From assembly GCF_022347545.1 (NCBI RefSeq), contig NZ_JAKREW010000001.1:434001-498000 (forward strand): 64,000 bases of DNA, in the 5' to 3' direction. The notes beneath the pieces are model-generated. The model did not search any database, was not told the origin of the DNA, and saw only the letters and a list, made by a program, of their open reading frames with translations. How positions within the stretch are numbered: position 1 is the first letter of the stretch; each line of letters opens with the position of its first letter. Source of the stretch: Terribium retamae. Its GTDB lineage: Bacteria > Pseudomonadota > Alphaproteobacteria > Rhizobiales > Rhizobiaceae. A program made the position numbers and the translations under genes. This document shows positions 9,734 through 19,229 of the stretch, in pieces.

Positions 9734-12127
9734 TCAGAATCGGGTCGATATGCCGAAGTTGAATTCCTGGACGTCGTCCGTGTCTTCCTTCTTGAGCGGG
9801 ACCGCATAGTCGATACGCAACGGACCGAACGGTGACGCCCACATCAGGCCGATACCGGCTGAGGCGCGCAGGCTCGAACCGGTCGTCGACTTGTCGACAC
9901 CGAAGACATCATTGCCGTACAGCGTCGCGGCATCGGCAAAGACAGCACCACGCAGGCCAAGACTCTCAGGGACGAGCGGGAGCGGGAATTGCGCCTCGGC
10001 AGAAGCATTGAAGTAGGTCGTCCCGCCAAGGTGATCGTAGCCGCCGCTCGGACGCGCCGCAGCCGGACCAATGCCGTTAAACTCGAAACCGCGGATCATA
10101 CGGTCGTTGTTCTGGAACATGTCGAACACACGCAGTTCCTTATCGCCATAGCTGGCGATGTGGCCCGCACCGCCGGAAACTAGGCCGACGATATCCAGTT
10201 CCTCCGACAGCGTTTGGTAGATCGAACCGCGCGCCGTCAACTTGACGAATTTGGCGTCGCCGCCAAGACCGGCAACTTCCACGCCGGCATTGGCGTAGAT
10301 GCCGTAGTGCGGGTTCTTCATGTCGTCGATGGTGTTGTAGATCAACGAACCGCTGACTGACGACTTGATCCAGGCATCGCGCGTCTCCCCGGTCAGCGGA
10401 TCGGTGATCGCGTTCTGGATCGCGAGCGACACGTTACACAGGTTCGGGTTGAAAACGCCGTTAACGTCGAAGCAGCCATCGTCGTACTTATACTTCTCTT
10501 GCGAGATGTTGTAGGCGAGCTGCGTCGTCAGGTTCTGCGTGATCGGCAGGCCGAAACGGATGGTCGCACCTGTCGTCTCCGAATCATAGGCATCGTATTC
10601 ACGCGTCGACCGGTAGATGTCGAAGCCAGCCGCGATGCGGCGGCCAAGGAAATACGGCTCGGTGAACGACACGCTGTAGTCGCGCGACCGACGACCACCA
10701 CCGGCGGACAGCTTGATGAACTGGCCGCGGCCGAGGAAGTTGCGCTCAGTGATCGAACCCATGACCGACGGCCCAGGCGTTTCGCCACCGGTCGAATAAC
10801 CGGCACCGACCGAGAAATCACCGGTCGACTTTTCGACCAGATCGACGACCAGAACAACCTGGTCCGGCTCGGACCCTGGCTGGGTCGAAATGTCGACCTT
10901 CTCGAAATAATCAAGACCTTCGAGACGCTTCTTCGCGCGCTGCACGAGCACCTGATTGAAGGCATCGCCTTCGCTGAGGTCGAATTCGCGGCGAATGACA
11001 TAGTCGCGGGTGCGGACGTTGCCGCGGATTTCGATACGCTCGATATAGGCCTTGGCGCCCTGATCGATCGTGTAGGTGACCGAAATGGTCTTGTTCTCGA
11101 AATTGCGGTCGCCGCGCGGCGTCACCTGGGCGAAGGCATACCCTTGGCCGGCAACCCGCTCGGTCAGCGCGATGATCGAATCCTCGACCTTCTTGGCGTT
11201 GTAGGTGTCGCCCTTGTAGGTCTGGACCACGGACTGCAGCGCCTGCGCATCAATTTCCGGGATCGACGAGTCGACGCTGATATCGCCGAAATCGTAACGC
11301 TCACCCTCGTCCACCGTGATGGTGACGGTGTACTGATTGTTGGCACTGTCGAGGTCGCCGGTAGCCGACACAACCTGGAAGTCGGCATAACCGCGGTTGT
11401 AGTAGAAGCGGCGCAGCAGCTCCTCGTCGGCCTTCAACTTGTCCGGATCGAACACGTCGTCGCGCAGGATGAACGACAGCCAGCTCGACTTCTTGGTGCC
11501 GATGACATCGGTCAGGCGGCGGCTCGAGAATGCCTTGTTGCCCACGAAATTGACGGAGACGATCTTGGTGCGTTCGCCTTCGTTGATGTTGTAGACGACA
11601 TTCACCCGGTTTTCGCCGAGATCCATGATCTGGCTGGTGACCGTGGCATCATCACGCCCGATACGGCGATAGGCTTCCTTGATCGCCTCGACGTCGGCAT
11701 CGGCAGCGGCCTGGGAATAGGACGAACGCGGCTTCAACTGCACGCCCATGGAGAGCTGGGCGTCCTTGATCTTCTTGTTGCCCTGGAACAGGACCTGATT
11801 GACGACCTGGTATTCGGACACGCTGATGACCAGCGCCGAACCGACCTGATTGATGCGGACATCCGAGAACAGGCCTGTGCCGAACAGAGCCTTGACGGCT
11901 TCGTCGATGTCGGCACTCGAGAACGATTTGCCGGGCTTGATCTTCACATAGTTGCGGATCGTCTCGGCATCGACGCGGGTGTTGCCATTCACATCGATAC
12001 GGCTCACCACGGCCGCATGGGCAGCAGACACGGATACAAACTGAACAGCGAGCGAACCTGGAACAACCAGGGCGGCTGACAAAGCCGCCGCAGACGCGGC
12101 GCTCAGAAACTTGGATGCTGCCTTCAT
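9734..12127 (-). CDS. bamA: Outer membrane protein assembly factor BamA
   Basis: Essential Omp85-family component of the BAM complex that folds and inserts outer-membrane beta-barrels. 797 residues. A signal peptide of about 35-40 residues ends near AHAAVVSRIDV, followed by five POTRA domains to about residue 430, then the 16-strand barrel with the conserved RGF motif (MIRGFEF) and a terminal aromatic (STRF). The neighbours rseP upstream and lpxD downstream match the usual proteobacterial order. A 220-base gap to rseP holds a possible promoter of its own at 12199-12226. Confidence 0.97.
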   Translation of the reverse strand: MKAASKFLSAASAAALSAALVVPGSLAVQFVSVSAAHAAVVSRIDVNGNTRVDAETIRNYVKIKPGKSFSSADIDEAVKALFGTGLFSDVRINQVGSALVISVSEYQVVNQVLFQGNKKIKDAQLSMGVQLKPRSSYSQAAADADVEAIKEAYRRIGRDDATVTSQIMDLGENRVNVVYNINEGERTKIVSVNFVGNKAFSSRRLTDVIGTKKSSWLSFILRDDVFDPDKLKADEELLRRFYYNRGYADFQVVSATGDLDSANNQYTVTITVDEGERYDFGDISVDSSIPEIDAQALQSVVQTYKGDTYNAKKVEDSIIALTERVAGQGYAFAQVTPRGDRNFENKTISVTYTIDQGAKAYIERIEIRGNVRTRDYVIRREFDLSEGDAFNQVLVQRAKKRLEGLDYFEKVDISTQPGSEPDQVVLVVDLVEKSTGDFSVGAGYSTGGETPGPSVMGSITERNFLGRGQFIKLSAGGGRRSRDYSVSFTEPYFLGRRIAAGFDIYRSTREYDAYDSETTGATIRFGLPITQNLTTQLAYNISQEKYKYDDGCFDVNGVFNPNLCNVSLAIQNAITDPLTGETRDAWIKSSVSGSLIYNTIDDMKNPHYGIYANAGVEVAGLGGDAKFVKLTARGSIYQTLSEELDIVGLVSGGAGHIASYGDKELRVFDMFQNNDRMIRGFEFNGIGPAAARPSGGYDHLGGTTYFNASAEAQFPLPLVPESLGLRGAVFADAATLYGNDVFGVDKSTTGSSLRASAGIGLMWASPFGPLRIDYAVPLKKEDTDDVQEFNFGISTRF

Positions 12128-12198
12128 CGGGCTTTAAAACCTTTTTCTCGTAGTCCCCACGGCGAGAAAACCGGACGTCGCGGTCATTTTCCCGTACC

Positions 12199-12226
12199 GT
12201 ATTAACCGGATTTTCCCTACACGCAA
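12199..12226 (-). promoter_or_regulatory. Possible bamA promoter
   Basis: Read on the minus strand, TTGCGT (12226-12221) and TAATAC (12204-12199) lie 16 bases apart about 70 bases upstream of the bamA ATG. This would give bamA and the lpx genes extra expression independent of the upstream operon. No other structure is seen in this 220-base gap. Confidence 0.35.
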
Positions 12227-12347
12227 GGCTTCTGGTTAATTTGTATTTACTTCCGTTCCCAGCGTGGCTTTCGCGTCACTCATATCCCTGCTCATGGTAA
12301 ACGGCGCCTCAACAAAGCCACCCCAAGAGCCAAATTCCTTCATGATT

Positions 12348-13490
12348 TCAGCACCCAAAGAGGTCGTTCCAGAAAACGAACCCCATGAATGCCAGCACGA
12401 GAATCATTCCCGTACGATAAACCGCCTCCATCATCCGCTCCGACACCGGTCTCCTGATGACGGCCTCGATCCCGTAGAAGAGAAGATGGCCGCCGTCCAG
12501 CGGTGGAATCGGCAGGAGATTGAGTATCCCTATCCCGACAGACAGCAATGCGGCAAGTTGCACTAGCCATTCAAAACCAAGCTTGGCCGCCTGCCCTGCC
12601 ATACCGGCGATTTTCACCGGCCCGCCCAATTGGCATTTATCCTCGCGCCCAACCGCAAAACGCTTCATGAACAACCAGGTACGCTCGACGATCTGGCCGG
12701 TCGCCTCCACAGCCGCAACGACCGCTCCGCCCGGGGAATAGGTGATGTGCCGCGGCTGGCCGACCTCCTTATTGGTGGTGACGCCGATCACGGCAATCTT
12801 GACCTTATTGCCCAACGCATCTTCCTGTTCGGACAATTGCGGCGTGGCAACCACGCTGACATCCCTGCCGTCGCGCAGCATGACGAAAGTGATGGCATCC
12901 CCCGCCCGGCCCGAAACAAGGCGTTGCACGTCGGCAAAGCTTTCAACCTTGGCGCCATCAACGCTGACGAAACGGTCTCCCGGAAGAATACCGGCTTCCG
13001 CTGCCGGGCTGCCCGGGCGCACTTCGGCTACAGCCGGCTCCAGCACCGAGCGGCCGAATGTCATGAACAACACGGCAAAAACAGCGATGGTCAGGAGAAA
13101 GTTGAACAGCGGACCGGCAAACACGGTCGCCGCACGTTTCCATACAGGCTGGGTGTGGAAGGCGATTTTGCGCTCACTGTCGGAGAGTCTGTCCAGCTCT
13201 TCCTCGCCGGGTTGGCTCGACGTGACATTCATGTCGCCGACGAATTTCACATAGCCGCCCAGTGGAATTGCACAGAGTTTCCAGCGCGTACCGCGGCGGT
13301 CGGTGAAGCCGATCAATTCAGGCCCGAAACCGATGGAGAAGGCCTGCACACCGATGCCGCACCAGCGGCCGACCAGATAGTGGCCCATCTCATGCACAAA
13401 GACGACAACCGTTAGAACGAACAGGAACGGCACCAGCGTACCGAGCAGAAAGCCCTGAGTGCTGAACAGCGCGGGAAGAAATTCGTTCAA
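12348..13490 (-). CDS. rseP: RIP zinc metalloprotease RseP/MmpA
   Basis: Site-2-type intramembrane protease that cleaves transmembrane anti-sigma factors or other substrates inside the inner membrane. 380 residues. The zinc ligands are in HEMGH in the first membrane helix, and the third ligand is in the conserved LLPIPPLDGGHL near the C terminus. A single PDZ domain lies between (PAAEAGILPGDRFVSVDG), as in the Caulobacter MmpA type. The start appears to be TTG at 13490 with GAGGA six bases before it; an overlapping ATG is out of frame. Lies between cdsA and bamA. No dxr gene occurs between cdsA and rseP, where many proteobacteria have one. Confidence 0.95.
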   Translation of the reverse strand: MNEFLPALFSTQGFLLGTLVPFLFVLTVVVFVHEMGHYLVGRWCGIGVQAFSIGFGPELIGFTDRRGTRWKLCAIPLGGYVKFVGDMNVTSSQPGEEELDRLSDSERKIAFHTQPVWKRAATVFAGPLFNFLLTIAVFAVLFMTFGRSVLEPAVAEVRPGSPAAEAGILPGDRFVSVDGAKVESFADVQRLVSGRAGDAITFVMLRDGRDVSVVATPQLSEQEDALGNKVKIAVIGVTTNKEVGQPRHITYSPGGAVVAAVEATGQIVERTWLFMKRFAVGREDKCQLGGPVKIAGMAGQAAKLGFEWLVQLAALLSVGIGILNLLPIPPLDGGHLLFYGIEAVIRRPVSERMMEAVYRTGMILVLAFMGFVFWNDLFGC

Positions 13491-13585
13491 TTCATGTCCT
13501 CATGTTCCCGGCCGATAGTCCGCAGCGCAAATGTGACATGAATCCAGGCAAATCCGTGGCACCCAGTCTCAGTGCACACCGAATT

Positions 13586-14413
13586 TCAAACCGGAAATAG
13601 CCCCTGCGCGGGATGGTCGGCGGAACCCGTCATCCACCCAATCAAGTAAAGTGCCAAGGCAGCGGCCACAAGCCCATCGACCCGATCCATCACGCCGCCA
13701 TGCCCCGGGATAATCGCGCTGGAATCCTTGGCACCATGTCGACGCTTGACCCATGATTCGAAAAGGTCGCCTGCCTGCGAGACAACCGACAACGCCAGCG
13801 CCACCAAGCCAAGCACGATCAGATTGGGCACGCCGAGAACCATGGCGACCAAAACCCCCGCAACGACACCAAAGATCGCCCCGCCCAAGGCTCCGCTTTG
13901 CGTTTTACCGGGTGAGATAGCCGGTGCGAGCTTCGGGCCACCGACCGCTCGGCCGACAAAGTAAGCGAATATGTCGGTTGCCCAGACCACCGCAAACAGG
14001 AAAAGCACCGCTGCAAGACCTGACCAGCCGCCGTCGCGAAGAAAGGCTAGAGAAAAACCGGAAAGCCCGGCATACGCGAGGCCTGCAACATCCCACTGCC
14101 CTGCCCCGCGCATCGACACACCGATGGCCAGGATGGCGACGAGAAGGGCCAGGATACCAGCCACCGACAGTGCAGGAAGCCCGGCAACGAGCACCCCCAT
14201 GAAAACCAGCATGAGCACTTCGGGCAGAAAACCGAGACGGCTTCCCCCCTCCGGACGGGTCATGTGCACCCATTCATAAAAGATCGCGCCTGCAATCAGC
14301 GCTGCCAACAGTCGGAAAGGCAAGCCGCCGAACCAGGTCACACCCAACACGGCAATACCAAGCACGACAGCGGAGATGACCCGGATCTGAAGATTGCTCA
14401 GAGTGCCGCTCAT
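13586..14413 (-). CDS. cdsA: Phosphatidate cytidylyltransferase
   Basis: Inner-membrane enzyme that makes CDP-diacylglycerol from phosphatidate and CTP, the branch point for all phospholipids. 275 residues with seven or eight hydrophobic segments. The CDS family signature is visible near the C terminus: SxxKR-x2-xKDSS-x-IIPGHGG-x-xDRxD (here [19 protein letters not shown] followed by MDRVD). Its ATG overlaps the uppS stop as ATGA, so translation is probably coupled. Confidence 0.95.
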   Translation of the reverse strand: MSGTLSNLQIRVISAVVLGIAVLGVTWFGGLPFRLLAALIAGAIFYEWVHMTRPEGGSRLGFLPEVLMLVFMGVLVAGLPALSVAGILALLVAILAIGVSMRGAGQWDVAGLAYAGLSGFSLAFLRDGGWSGLAAVLFLFAVVWATDIFAYFVGRAVGGPKLAPAISPGKTQSGALGGAIFGVVAGVLVAMVLGVPNLIVLGLVALALSVVSQAGDLFESWVKRRHGAKDSSAIIPGHGGVMDRVDGLVAAALALYLIGWMTGSADHPAQGLFPV

Positions 14414-15129
14414 GAGGCAACGTCTTGCGCGGCAAGACCGCCGAAGCGGCGCTCGCGACCACCGAAGTCACGGATGGCGTCAGCCAGGTGTTCGCGGTTG
14501 AAATCCGGCCAGTAGCACGGCAAGAACACCAGTTCGCTGTAGGCGGCCTGCCATAGCAGAAAATTCGACAACCTCAGTTCGCCGCTGGTACGGATCACCA
14601 GTTCCGGGTCGGGGATATCGGCCGTATCGAGCTGCCCGGCGAACCTGTCCGCATCGATCGCTTCAGGCGCGATTTCGCCTCGCACTGCAGCGGCGGCCAG
14701 CTTCTGCGCTGCGCGAACGATCTCATCGCGGCTGCCGTAATTGAAGGCGATCACCAGCGTGAGTGCTGAATTGTTCAATGTCAGCGTCTCAGCCTCTTCG
14801 AGAAGGCTGCGAATATCGGGCTGCAGGCCGGCTCGGTCGCCGATGATCCGTACGCGCACGCCGTTCTGGTGCAATTCGGCGAGATCGCGGCGGATGAAGA
14901 GCTTCAGCAGCCCCATCAGGTCAGACACCTCGGACTTCGGGCGCGACCAGTTCTCGGAAGAGAACGCGTAAAGGGTAAGATAGGAAATGCCGAGATCGGG
15001 GGCCGCCTTCACAGCGCGGCGCACAGCCTCGACACCGGCACGGTGGCCTGCGACGCGCGGAAGACCGCGCGCTTTTGCCCAGCGTCCATTCCCATCCATG
15101 ATGATCGCGACATGCGCGGGCGTTGCCAT
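14410..15129 (-). CDS. uppS: Undecaprenyl diphosphate synthase
   Basis: Cis-prenyltransferase that elongates farnesyl diphosphate to the C55 carrier for peptidoglycan and O-antigen. 239 residues, the normal size. Conserved region I appears at [13 protein letters not shown] with the catalytic Asp, then [21 protein letters not shown], and the C-terminal DLVIRTSGE-type motif read here as [20 protein letters not shown]. Located between frr and cdsA in the standard order. The ribosome site is weak. Confidence 0.96.
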   Translation of the reverse strand: MATPAHVAIIMDGNGRWAKARGLPRVAGHRAGVEAVRRAVKAAPDLGISYLTLYAFSSENWSRPKSEVSDLMGLLKLFIRRDLAELHQNGVRVRIIGDRAGLQPDIRSLLEEAETLTLNNSALTLVIAFNYGSRDEIVRAAQKLAAAAVRGEIAPEAIDADRFAGQLDTADIPDPELVIRTSGELRLSNFLLWQAAYSELVFLPCYWPDFNREHLADAIRDFGGRERRFGGLAAQDVAS

Positions 15130-15160
15130 GTGGTTTGCTTTCGCGCCAGCCGTGGCCAGT

Positions 15161-15715
15161 CTAAACCTGCATGATTTCCGCTTCCTTTTCAGAAAGCATG
15201 CGGTCGATGGTGCTGATCGTCTCGTCGGTCAGCTTCTGCACGCGGTCGGATTCCTTGCGATGATCGTCCTCGCTGATATCGCCGTCTTTTTCAGCCTTCT
15301 TCAGGTAGTCCATGCCGTCTCGACGCACGTGACGGGCAGCCACGCGCGCGTTTTCGGCGTAGCCGTGCGAAATCTTGACCAGCTCCTTGCGGCGCTGCTC
15401 GTTGAGTTCCGGCAGCGGGATACGCAGGTTGGTGCCGTCGACGATCGGGTTGAAGCCGAGATTGGACTCGCGGATGGCACGATCCACTGCGCCTACCATC
15501 GATTTGTCCCACACCGACACCGAAATCATACGCGGCTCCGGAACCGAGATGGTCGCGACCTGGTTGATGGGCATTGCCGAGCCGTAGGCCTGGACGTTCA
15601 CAGCATCCAGCAGATTGGACGACGCACGCCCCGTGCGAAGCGAAGCAAGGTCATGCTTGAAGGCAGCGATCGCCCCGTCCATGCGCCGCTTAAGATCGTT
15701 ATAGTCGCCACTCAT
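15161..15715 (-). CDS. frr: Ribosome recycling factor
   Basis: Splits the post-termination ribosome together with EF-G. 184 residues, full length, with the three-helix bundle and the conserved segments [15 protein letters not shown] near the N terminus and [14 protein letters not shown] in the middle. GGAGACGATT precedes the ATG at 15715. It sits 54 bases downstream of pyrH, the conserved pair. Confidence 0.97.
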   Translation of the reverse strand: MSGDYNDLKRRMDGAIAAFKHDLASLRTGRASSNLLDAVNVQAYGSAMPINQVATISVPEPRMISVSVWDKSMVGAVDRAIRESNLGFNPIVDGTNLRIPLPELNEQRRKELVKISHGYAENARVAARHVRRDGMDYLKKAEKDGDISEDDHRKESDRVQKLTDETISTIDRMLSEKEAEIMQV

Positions 15716-15769
15716 AATCGTCTCCCCGGCCCGCTGTCCGGACCTCTTGCATCAGGGCTGCGCCCTGTT

Positions 15770-16492
15770 TCAACTGTCGGCAACCACCGTGCAGTGACCG
15801 CCGCCCTTCAATATCTCGCCGAAACCGCCCTTTTCGTGGATCGAATAGACGATTATCGGAATGTTGTTTTCCCGTGCAAGCGCAATCGCGGCCGTATCCA
15901 TGATGGAAAGGCCCTTATTGATGACTTCGGCATGAGTTATGCGGTCAAAACGGGTTGCAGTGGGGTCCTTCTTGGGATCGGCAGAATAGACCCCATCCAC
16001 CTGCGTACCTTTGAACAGCGCGTCTGCGCCGATCTCGGCAGCGCGAAGCGCCGCAGCCGAATCGGTGGTGAAAAAAGGATTGCCGGTACCGCCGGCAAAG
16101 ATCACCACCCTGCCCTGGTTCATATAGGCGGTGGCCTGGCGTTGCGAAAAGCTTTCGCAGAGCTCCGGCATGGCGATCGCCGAAAGCACCACAGCATCGA
16201 CCCCGATCTTATTGAGGGAGGTCCGCAATGCCAGCGAATTGATGATCGTTGCCAGCATGCCCATGTGGTCGCCGGTCACCCGATCACCGCCCTTGGAAGC
16301 GACCGCGACACCGCGGAAGATATTGCCGCCGCCGATGACCACGCCCACTTCGACGCCGAGCGCCCTTGCTTCGGCGATGTCGGACGCGATGCGGTCGACC
16401 ACTGAAACGTCGATGCCGAAATGCTGTTCGCCCATCAGCGCCTCGCCCGACGCTTTCAACAGGACACGTCGGTAGAGCGGTTTGGTCGTCAT
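15770..16492 (-). CDS. pyrH: Uridylate kinase
   Basis: Phosphorylates UMP to UDP with ATP; a hexameric amino-acid-kinase-fold enzyme. 240 residues from the ATG at 16492, chosen over an in-frame start at 16531 because AGGGGATCC sits directly before it. Signatures seen are YRRVLLKASGEALMG, VGVVIGGGNIFRG, and the phosphate-binding FAGGTGNPFFTTDSAA. pyrH is normally directly downstream of tsf; here an accessory islet of about 3.6 kb separates them, so pyrH-frr-uppS must have its own promoter or read-through from the islet. Confidence 0.97.
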   Translation of the reverse strand: MTTKPLYRRVLLKASGEALMGEQHFGIDVSVVDRIASDIAEARALGVEVGVVIGGGNIFRGVAVASKGGDRVTGDHMGMLATIINSLALRTSLNKIGVDAVVLSAIAMPELCESFSQRQATAYMNQGRVVIFAGGTGNPFFTTDSAAALRAAEIGADALFKGTQVDGVYSADPKKDPTATRFDRITHAEVINKGLSIMDTAAIALARENNIPIIVYSIHEKGGFGEILKGGGHCTVVADS

Positions 16493-16581
16493 TGGATCCC
16501 CTGGGTCATGTCGCGGGATGGTCCCGGGCAAGGCCGGCGCTGTCCCACGCGGGTTGGCGATGTGTGCCCCCGATACACGAA

Positions 16582-16607
16582 GGGCGCGGCCATGTCACGC
16601 CGCGCCC
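16582..16607 (-). terminator. Hairpin between the reductase gene and pyrH
   Basis: GGGCGCGGC at 16582-16590 and GCCGCGCCC at 16599-16607 form a perfect nine-base stem with an eight-base loop. On the minus strand it is followed by TTCGTG, a poor T-run, so it is a plausible but weak terminator for the aldo-keto reductase transcript, 45 bases past its stop. A longer-range role in the pyrH leader is also possible. Confidence 0.45.
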
Positions 16608-16651
16608 CTGCTCAGTGAACTGTATCTGTTGATAGGATTGTGAGGATTCCT

Positions 16652-17758
16652 TCAATTAACGCCGGCATATGTTCCCTCGACCAGGACTTCCGGATGGTAG
16701 CCCGCCGGCTTGCTGCCAACCGTTGCACCACCGGTGATGCCGCCCTGGATTTCAGAGCCGAAGAAGGAATACGGGAAAGGCGTCGCCGGGCGACTGACCT
16801 TGTCGAGCTTCGCTCGCAGGTCGACCGGGATTTCGAAGTCCAACGCGCCGAGATTGTCGTAAAGTTGCTCGACCCTGGTCGCGCCGATGATGGTGGAGGC
16901 CACGCCGGGTTGCGTCGTCACCCAGTTCAACGCTACCTGTGCCATGCTCTTGCCGAGCTCGCTCGCAACCTTTTCCAGTTCGGCGACGATCGCCCAATTA
17001 CGCTCGTTGAACTTCAAGAATCCGGGATTGGTGGTACCGCGCACCGTCTCCAAGCGCCCCCTCGCCCTGTGTGTATCGCCCGCGCGGTATTTGCCGCTGA
17101 GTAAGCCGCTGCCCAGCGGGCTCCACACCATGATGCCCGCACCATGCCGCGTGCCGAACGGCACGAATTCGTGCTCGATATTGCGCTCGACCAGGGAGTA
17201 TTCGAGTTGCAGCGTTGAGACCGGCTCATAGCCGCGGAATTCGGCAACCGCCTGCGCGCGGCTCGCATACCAAGCTGGCACGTCGGATAGACCGACATGA
17301 CGAACTTTACCGACGCGGACCAGGTCATCGAGCGTGCGCATGACTTCTTCCGGTGGCGTCAGCCGATCCCAGCAGTGCAGGATATAGAGATCGACATAGT
17401 CGGTACCCAGCCGCTTCAACGAGGCATCGAGTGCCCGCACGATATTTTTGCGGCCGTTGCCGCCGGTGTTGGGGTCCGGCCCTTCCAGATTCATGCTGAA
17501 TTTGGTGGAAATCACTGCCCTGTCCCGCAATCCCTTCTCAGCGACGAATTCGCCAAGCCAGGTCTCGGAGGTACCGCCCGTATAGGCGTCTGCCGTGTCG
17601 AAGAAATTGCCGCCGGCGTCGACATAGGCGTCGAACAGCGCCCGCGCCGCTGCTTTGTCGGCACCCCAGCCCCATTCGGTGCCGAAGGTCATGGCGCCAA
17701 GCGCAAGCCGGCTCACTTTGAGGCCGCTATTGCCAAGGGTGTAGTAGACCATGGTCAT
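16652..17758 (-). CDS. Aldo/keto reductase
   Basis: NADPH-dependent oxidoreductase of the aldo-keto reductase superfamily, closest in layout to bacterial YajO/AKR11-13-type enzymes; substrate unknown. 368 residues. The catalytic tetrad is readable: Asp and Tyr in FFDTADAY, Lys in VISTKFS, His in LYILHCWD. The C-terminal cofactor loop has IIGATRVEQL. ATG at 17758 is chosen since AGGAG is six bases upstream; the reading could extend to 17809. It is the last gene of a probable operon after the SDR and SnoaL-like genes and is followed by the 16582-16607 hairpin. Confidence 0.9.
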   Translation of the reverse strand: MTMVYYTLGNSGLKVSRLALGAMTFGTEWGWGADKAAARALFDAYVDAGGNFFDTADAYTGGTSETWLGEFVAEKGLRDRAVISTKFSMNLEGPDPNTGGNGRKNIVRALDASLKRLGTDYVDLYILHCWDRLTPPEEVMRTLDDLVRVGKVRHVGLSDVPAWYASRAQAVAEFRGYEPVSTLQLEYSLVERNIEHEFVPFGTRHGAGIMVWSPLGSGLLSGKYRAGDTHRARGRLETVRGTTNPGFLKFNERNWAIVAELEKVASELGKSMAQVALNWVTTQPGVASTIIGATRVEQLYDNLGALDFEIPVDLRAKLDKVSRPATPFPYSFFGSEIQGGITGGATVGSKPAGYHPEVLVEGTYAGVN

Positions 17759-17805
17759 TAAAGTCTCCTGAAGTCGAACTGGTTTTGAGAGTTGGACGGC
17801 GCGGC

Positions 17806-18348
17806 TCATCGACCCGGCGTGGTCTTCACCCAGTCGTTGCCGCGCTCATGCGTCTTGTGGAAAGCGAAGGCATCGACCTTCCAGCCATCGCCGATGCGCA
17901 CCATCTCGGCCGAATAGGTACCCCACACCTCCCACAGAGGTTCGCCATTGCCCTCCATGCGGTTCCAGGCATAACCGTTCGATCTTACCGTGGCCTGGTC
18001 GCCGTCGATGGCAACGTCGTGGTTGGTGCGCAGATGCAGGCTGGTTTTGCTGCCCTTCAGATTCCCGGCCCATGCGGCGATCAGATCGTCAGCCGGGATC
18101 GTCGTTTCGGGCTGGCCGCTGAGCGAGCTGAAATCGACGCGCACGCGGTCGGCGAAATAACCGCGCGCTCGATTCCAGTCTCGTGCGTCGACGGCGCGAT
18201 CGATCTGGTCGACGATGCGGATCAAAGCCCGTTCGTCGATAAATCTCTGCAACGCCGGATTCAAAGCTTCCGTTGCTGAAGCACTGCCGTTCGCACCCGG
18301 AGCGGCGGCTACGGCAGCATAGAGCGCAAGACGCGTCAAAACGTTCAT
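17806..18348 (-). CDS. SnoaL-like (NTF2 fold) protein with probable signal peptide
   Basis: 180 residues. Residues 1-25 (LTRLALYAAVAAAPGANGSASA) look like a signal peptide, so it may be exported, which is unusual for this fold. The rest is a SnoaL-like alpha+beta cone domain: helix around ALIRIVDQIDRAVDARDW, then FADRVRVDFSSL, LRTNHDVAIDGDQATV and GDGWKVDAFAFHKTHERG. Such domains act as small hydrolases, isomerases or binding proteins; nothing fixes a substrate. The ribosome site is strong (AAGGAGAACGACG before ATG). It lies 47 bases upstream of the reductase and 51 downstream of the broken SDR, same strand. Confidence 0.75.
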   Translation of the reverse strand: MNVLTRLALYAAVAAAPGANGSASATEALNPALQRFIDERALIRIVDQIDRAVDARDWNRARGYFADRVRVDFSSLSGQPETTIPADDLIAAWAGNLKGSKTSLHLRTNHDVAIDGDQATVRSNGYAWNRMEGNGEPLWEVWGTYSAEMVRIGDGWKVDAFAFHKTHERGNDWVKTTPGR

Positions 18349-18399
18349 CGTCGTTCTCCTTTGAAGACCGAGAGGGGGATTGTCGTTGGGAGTGGGAGC

Positions 18400-19130
18400 T
18401 TAGAAAACGCCACCGCCCGCGCCGACATTCTGGCCCGTCACCCAGCCCGCAGCTTCACTGGCCAGAAAAGCAGCGACCTCGGCAACTTCGTGCGGGGTGC
18501 CAATACGGTCGAAGGCAGACAGGCCAGCCGCGACGGCACGATCCCGATCCGGCAAGAGCTCAGTGTCTGTGAAGCCAGGCGAGAGGGCATTTACAGTGAT
18601 GTTTCGTGGGCCCAACTCGCGCGACAGCACGCGCACGAACTGCTCCACCGCGCCCTTGCTGCCGAGATAGAGCGAGGTCTGGCCGAAGAACATTTTTGTA
18701 CCGCCGGTCGATGTGACGATGATGCGCCCACCATCATGCAGCCGTTTCGCAGCTTCCTGCAGAATGAAGAAAACACCCTTGGTGTTCGTGTCGAAGACAC
18801 GGTCGTAGTCTTCTTCCTACTGTCGACGAGCGGCTTGACGATCGCTGTGGCGGCATTGGCCACGACGATGTCCGGCTTTCCGAGCAGCGCCTCTGCCTGA
18901 TCGAACAGCCGCCGGATATCGACGAGCTTTGATACATCGGCTCGAACCGCGATTGCCTTTCCGCCACGCGCTTCGATCCCGGCAACGACCTCTCGCGCGC
19001 GATTTTCATTCTCGAGGTAGTTAATGACCACCGCAGCGCCGCCATCAGCCAGCCGTTCCGCGATCGCGCGACCGATGCCGCGCGAACTCCCGGTCACGAT
19101 CGCGATCTTTCCTTCGAACTGTGTCGACAT
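18400..19130 (-). pseudogene. SDR-family oxidoreductase, disrupted by a one-base frameshift
   Basis: Short-chain dehydrogenase of about 243 residues when repaired. The first part (from ATG 19130, ribosome site GGGAG) carries the cofactor motif TGSSRGIG and the VANAAT element; the second part carries the catalytic pair in SLYLGSKGA and the LSPGFTDTE segment through to the stop at 18400. The two parts are in different frames: near 18818 one base is missing, and adding one restores the reading VDS-x-EEDYDRVFDTNTKGVF. No other damage is visible, so this is recent decay or a sequencing error. It diverges from the LysR gene at 19229 and is probably its target. Confidence 0.85.
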
Positions 19131-19213
19131 CACCAGCTCCCGCTTGATTGTTCGCGCTCAAGATGGGGGCTCGGCGAGTGATTGATAACATCGCTTTATT
19201 AGCACGCATTATG

Positions 19214-19229
19214 TGATATCATTCATGAA
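19214..19229. promoter_or_regulatory. Tandem palindromes in the LysR/SDR intergenic region
   Basis: Two adjacent perfect 8-base palindromes, TGATATCA (19214-19221) and TTCATGAA (19222-19229), sit immediately upstream of the LysR start within the 98-base divergent region. Dyads of this kind are typical places for LysR self-repression and control of the divergent gene, but no clear T-N11-A box was pinned down. Confidence 0.35.

Noticed and set aside
10499-12079. 526-codon open frame antisense to bamA
   Set aside because: Shadow of the real gene: low-complexity Asp/Arg/Val composition, no domain, and bamA is complete on the other strand.
14987-16405. 472-codon plus-strand frame over uppS, frr and pyrH
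   Set aside because: Spans three well-supported minus-strand genes and has no domain.
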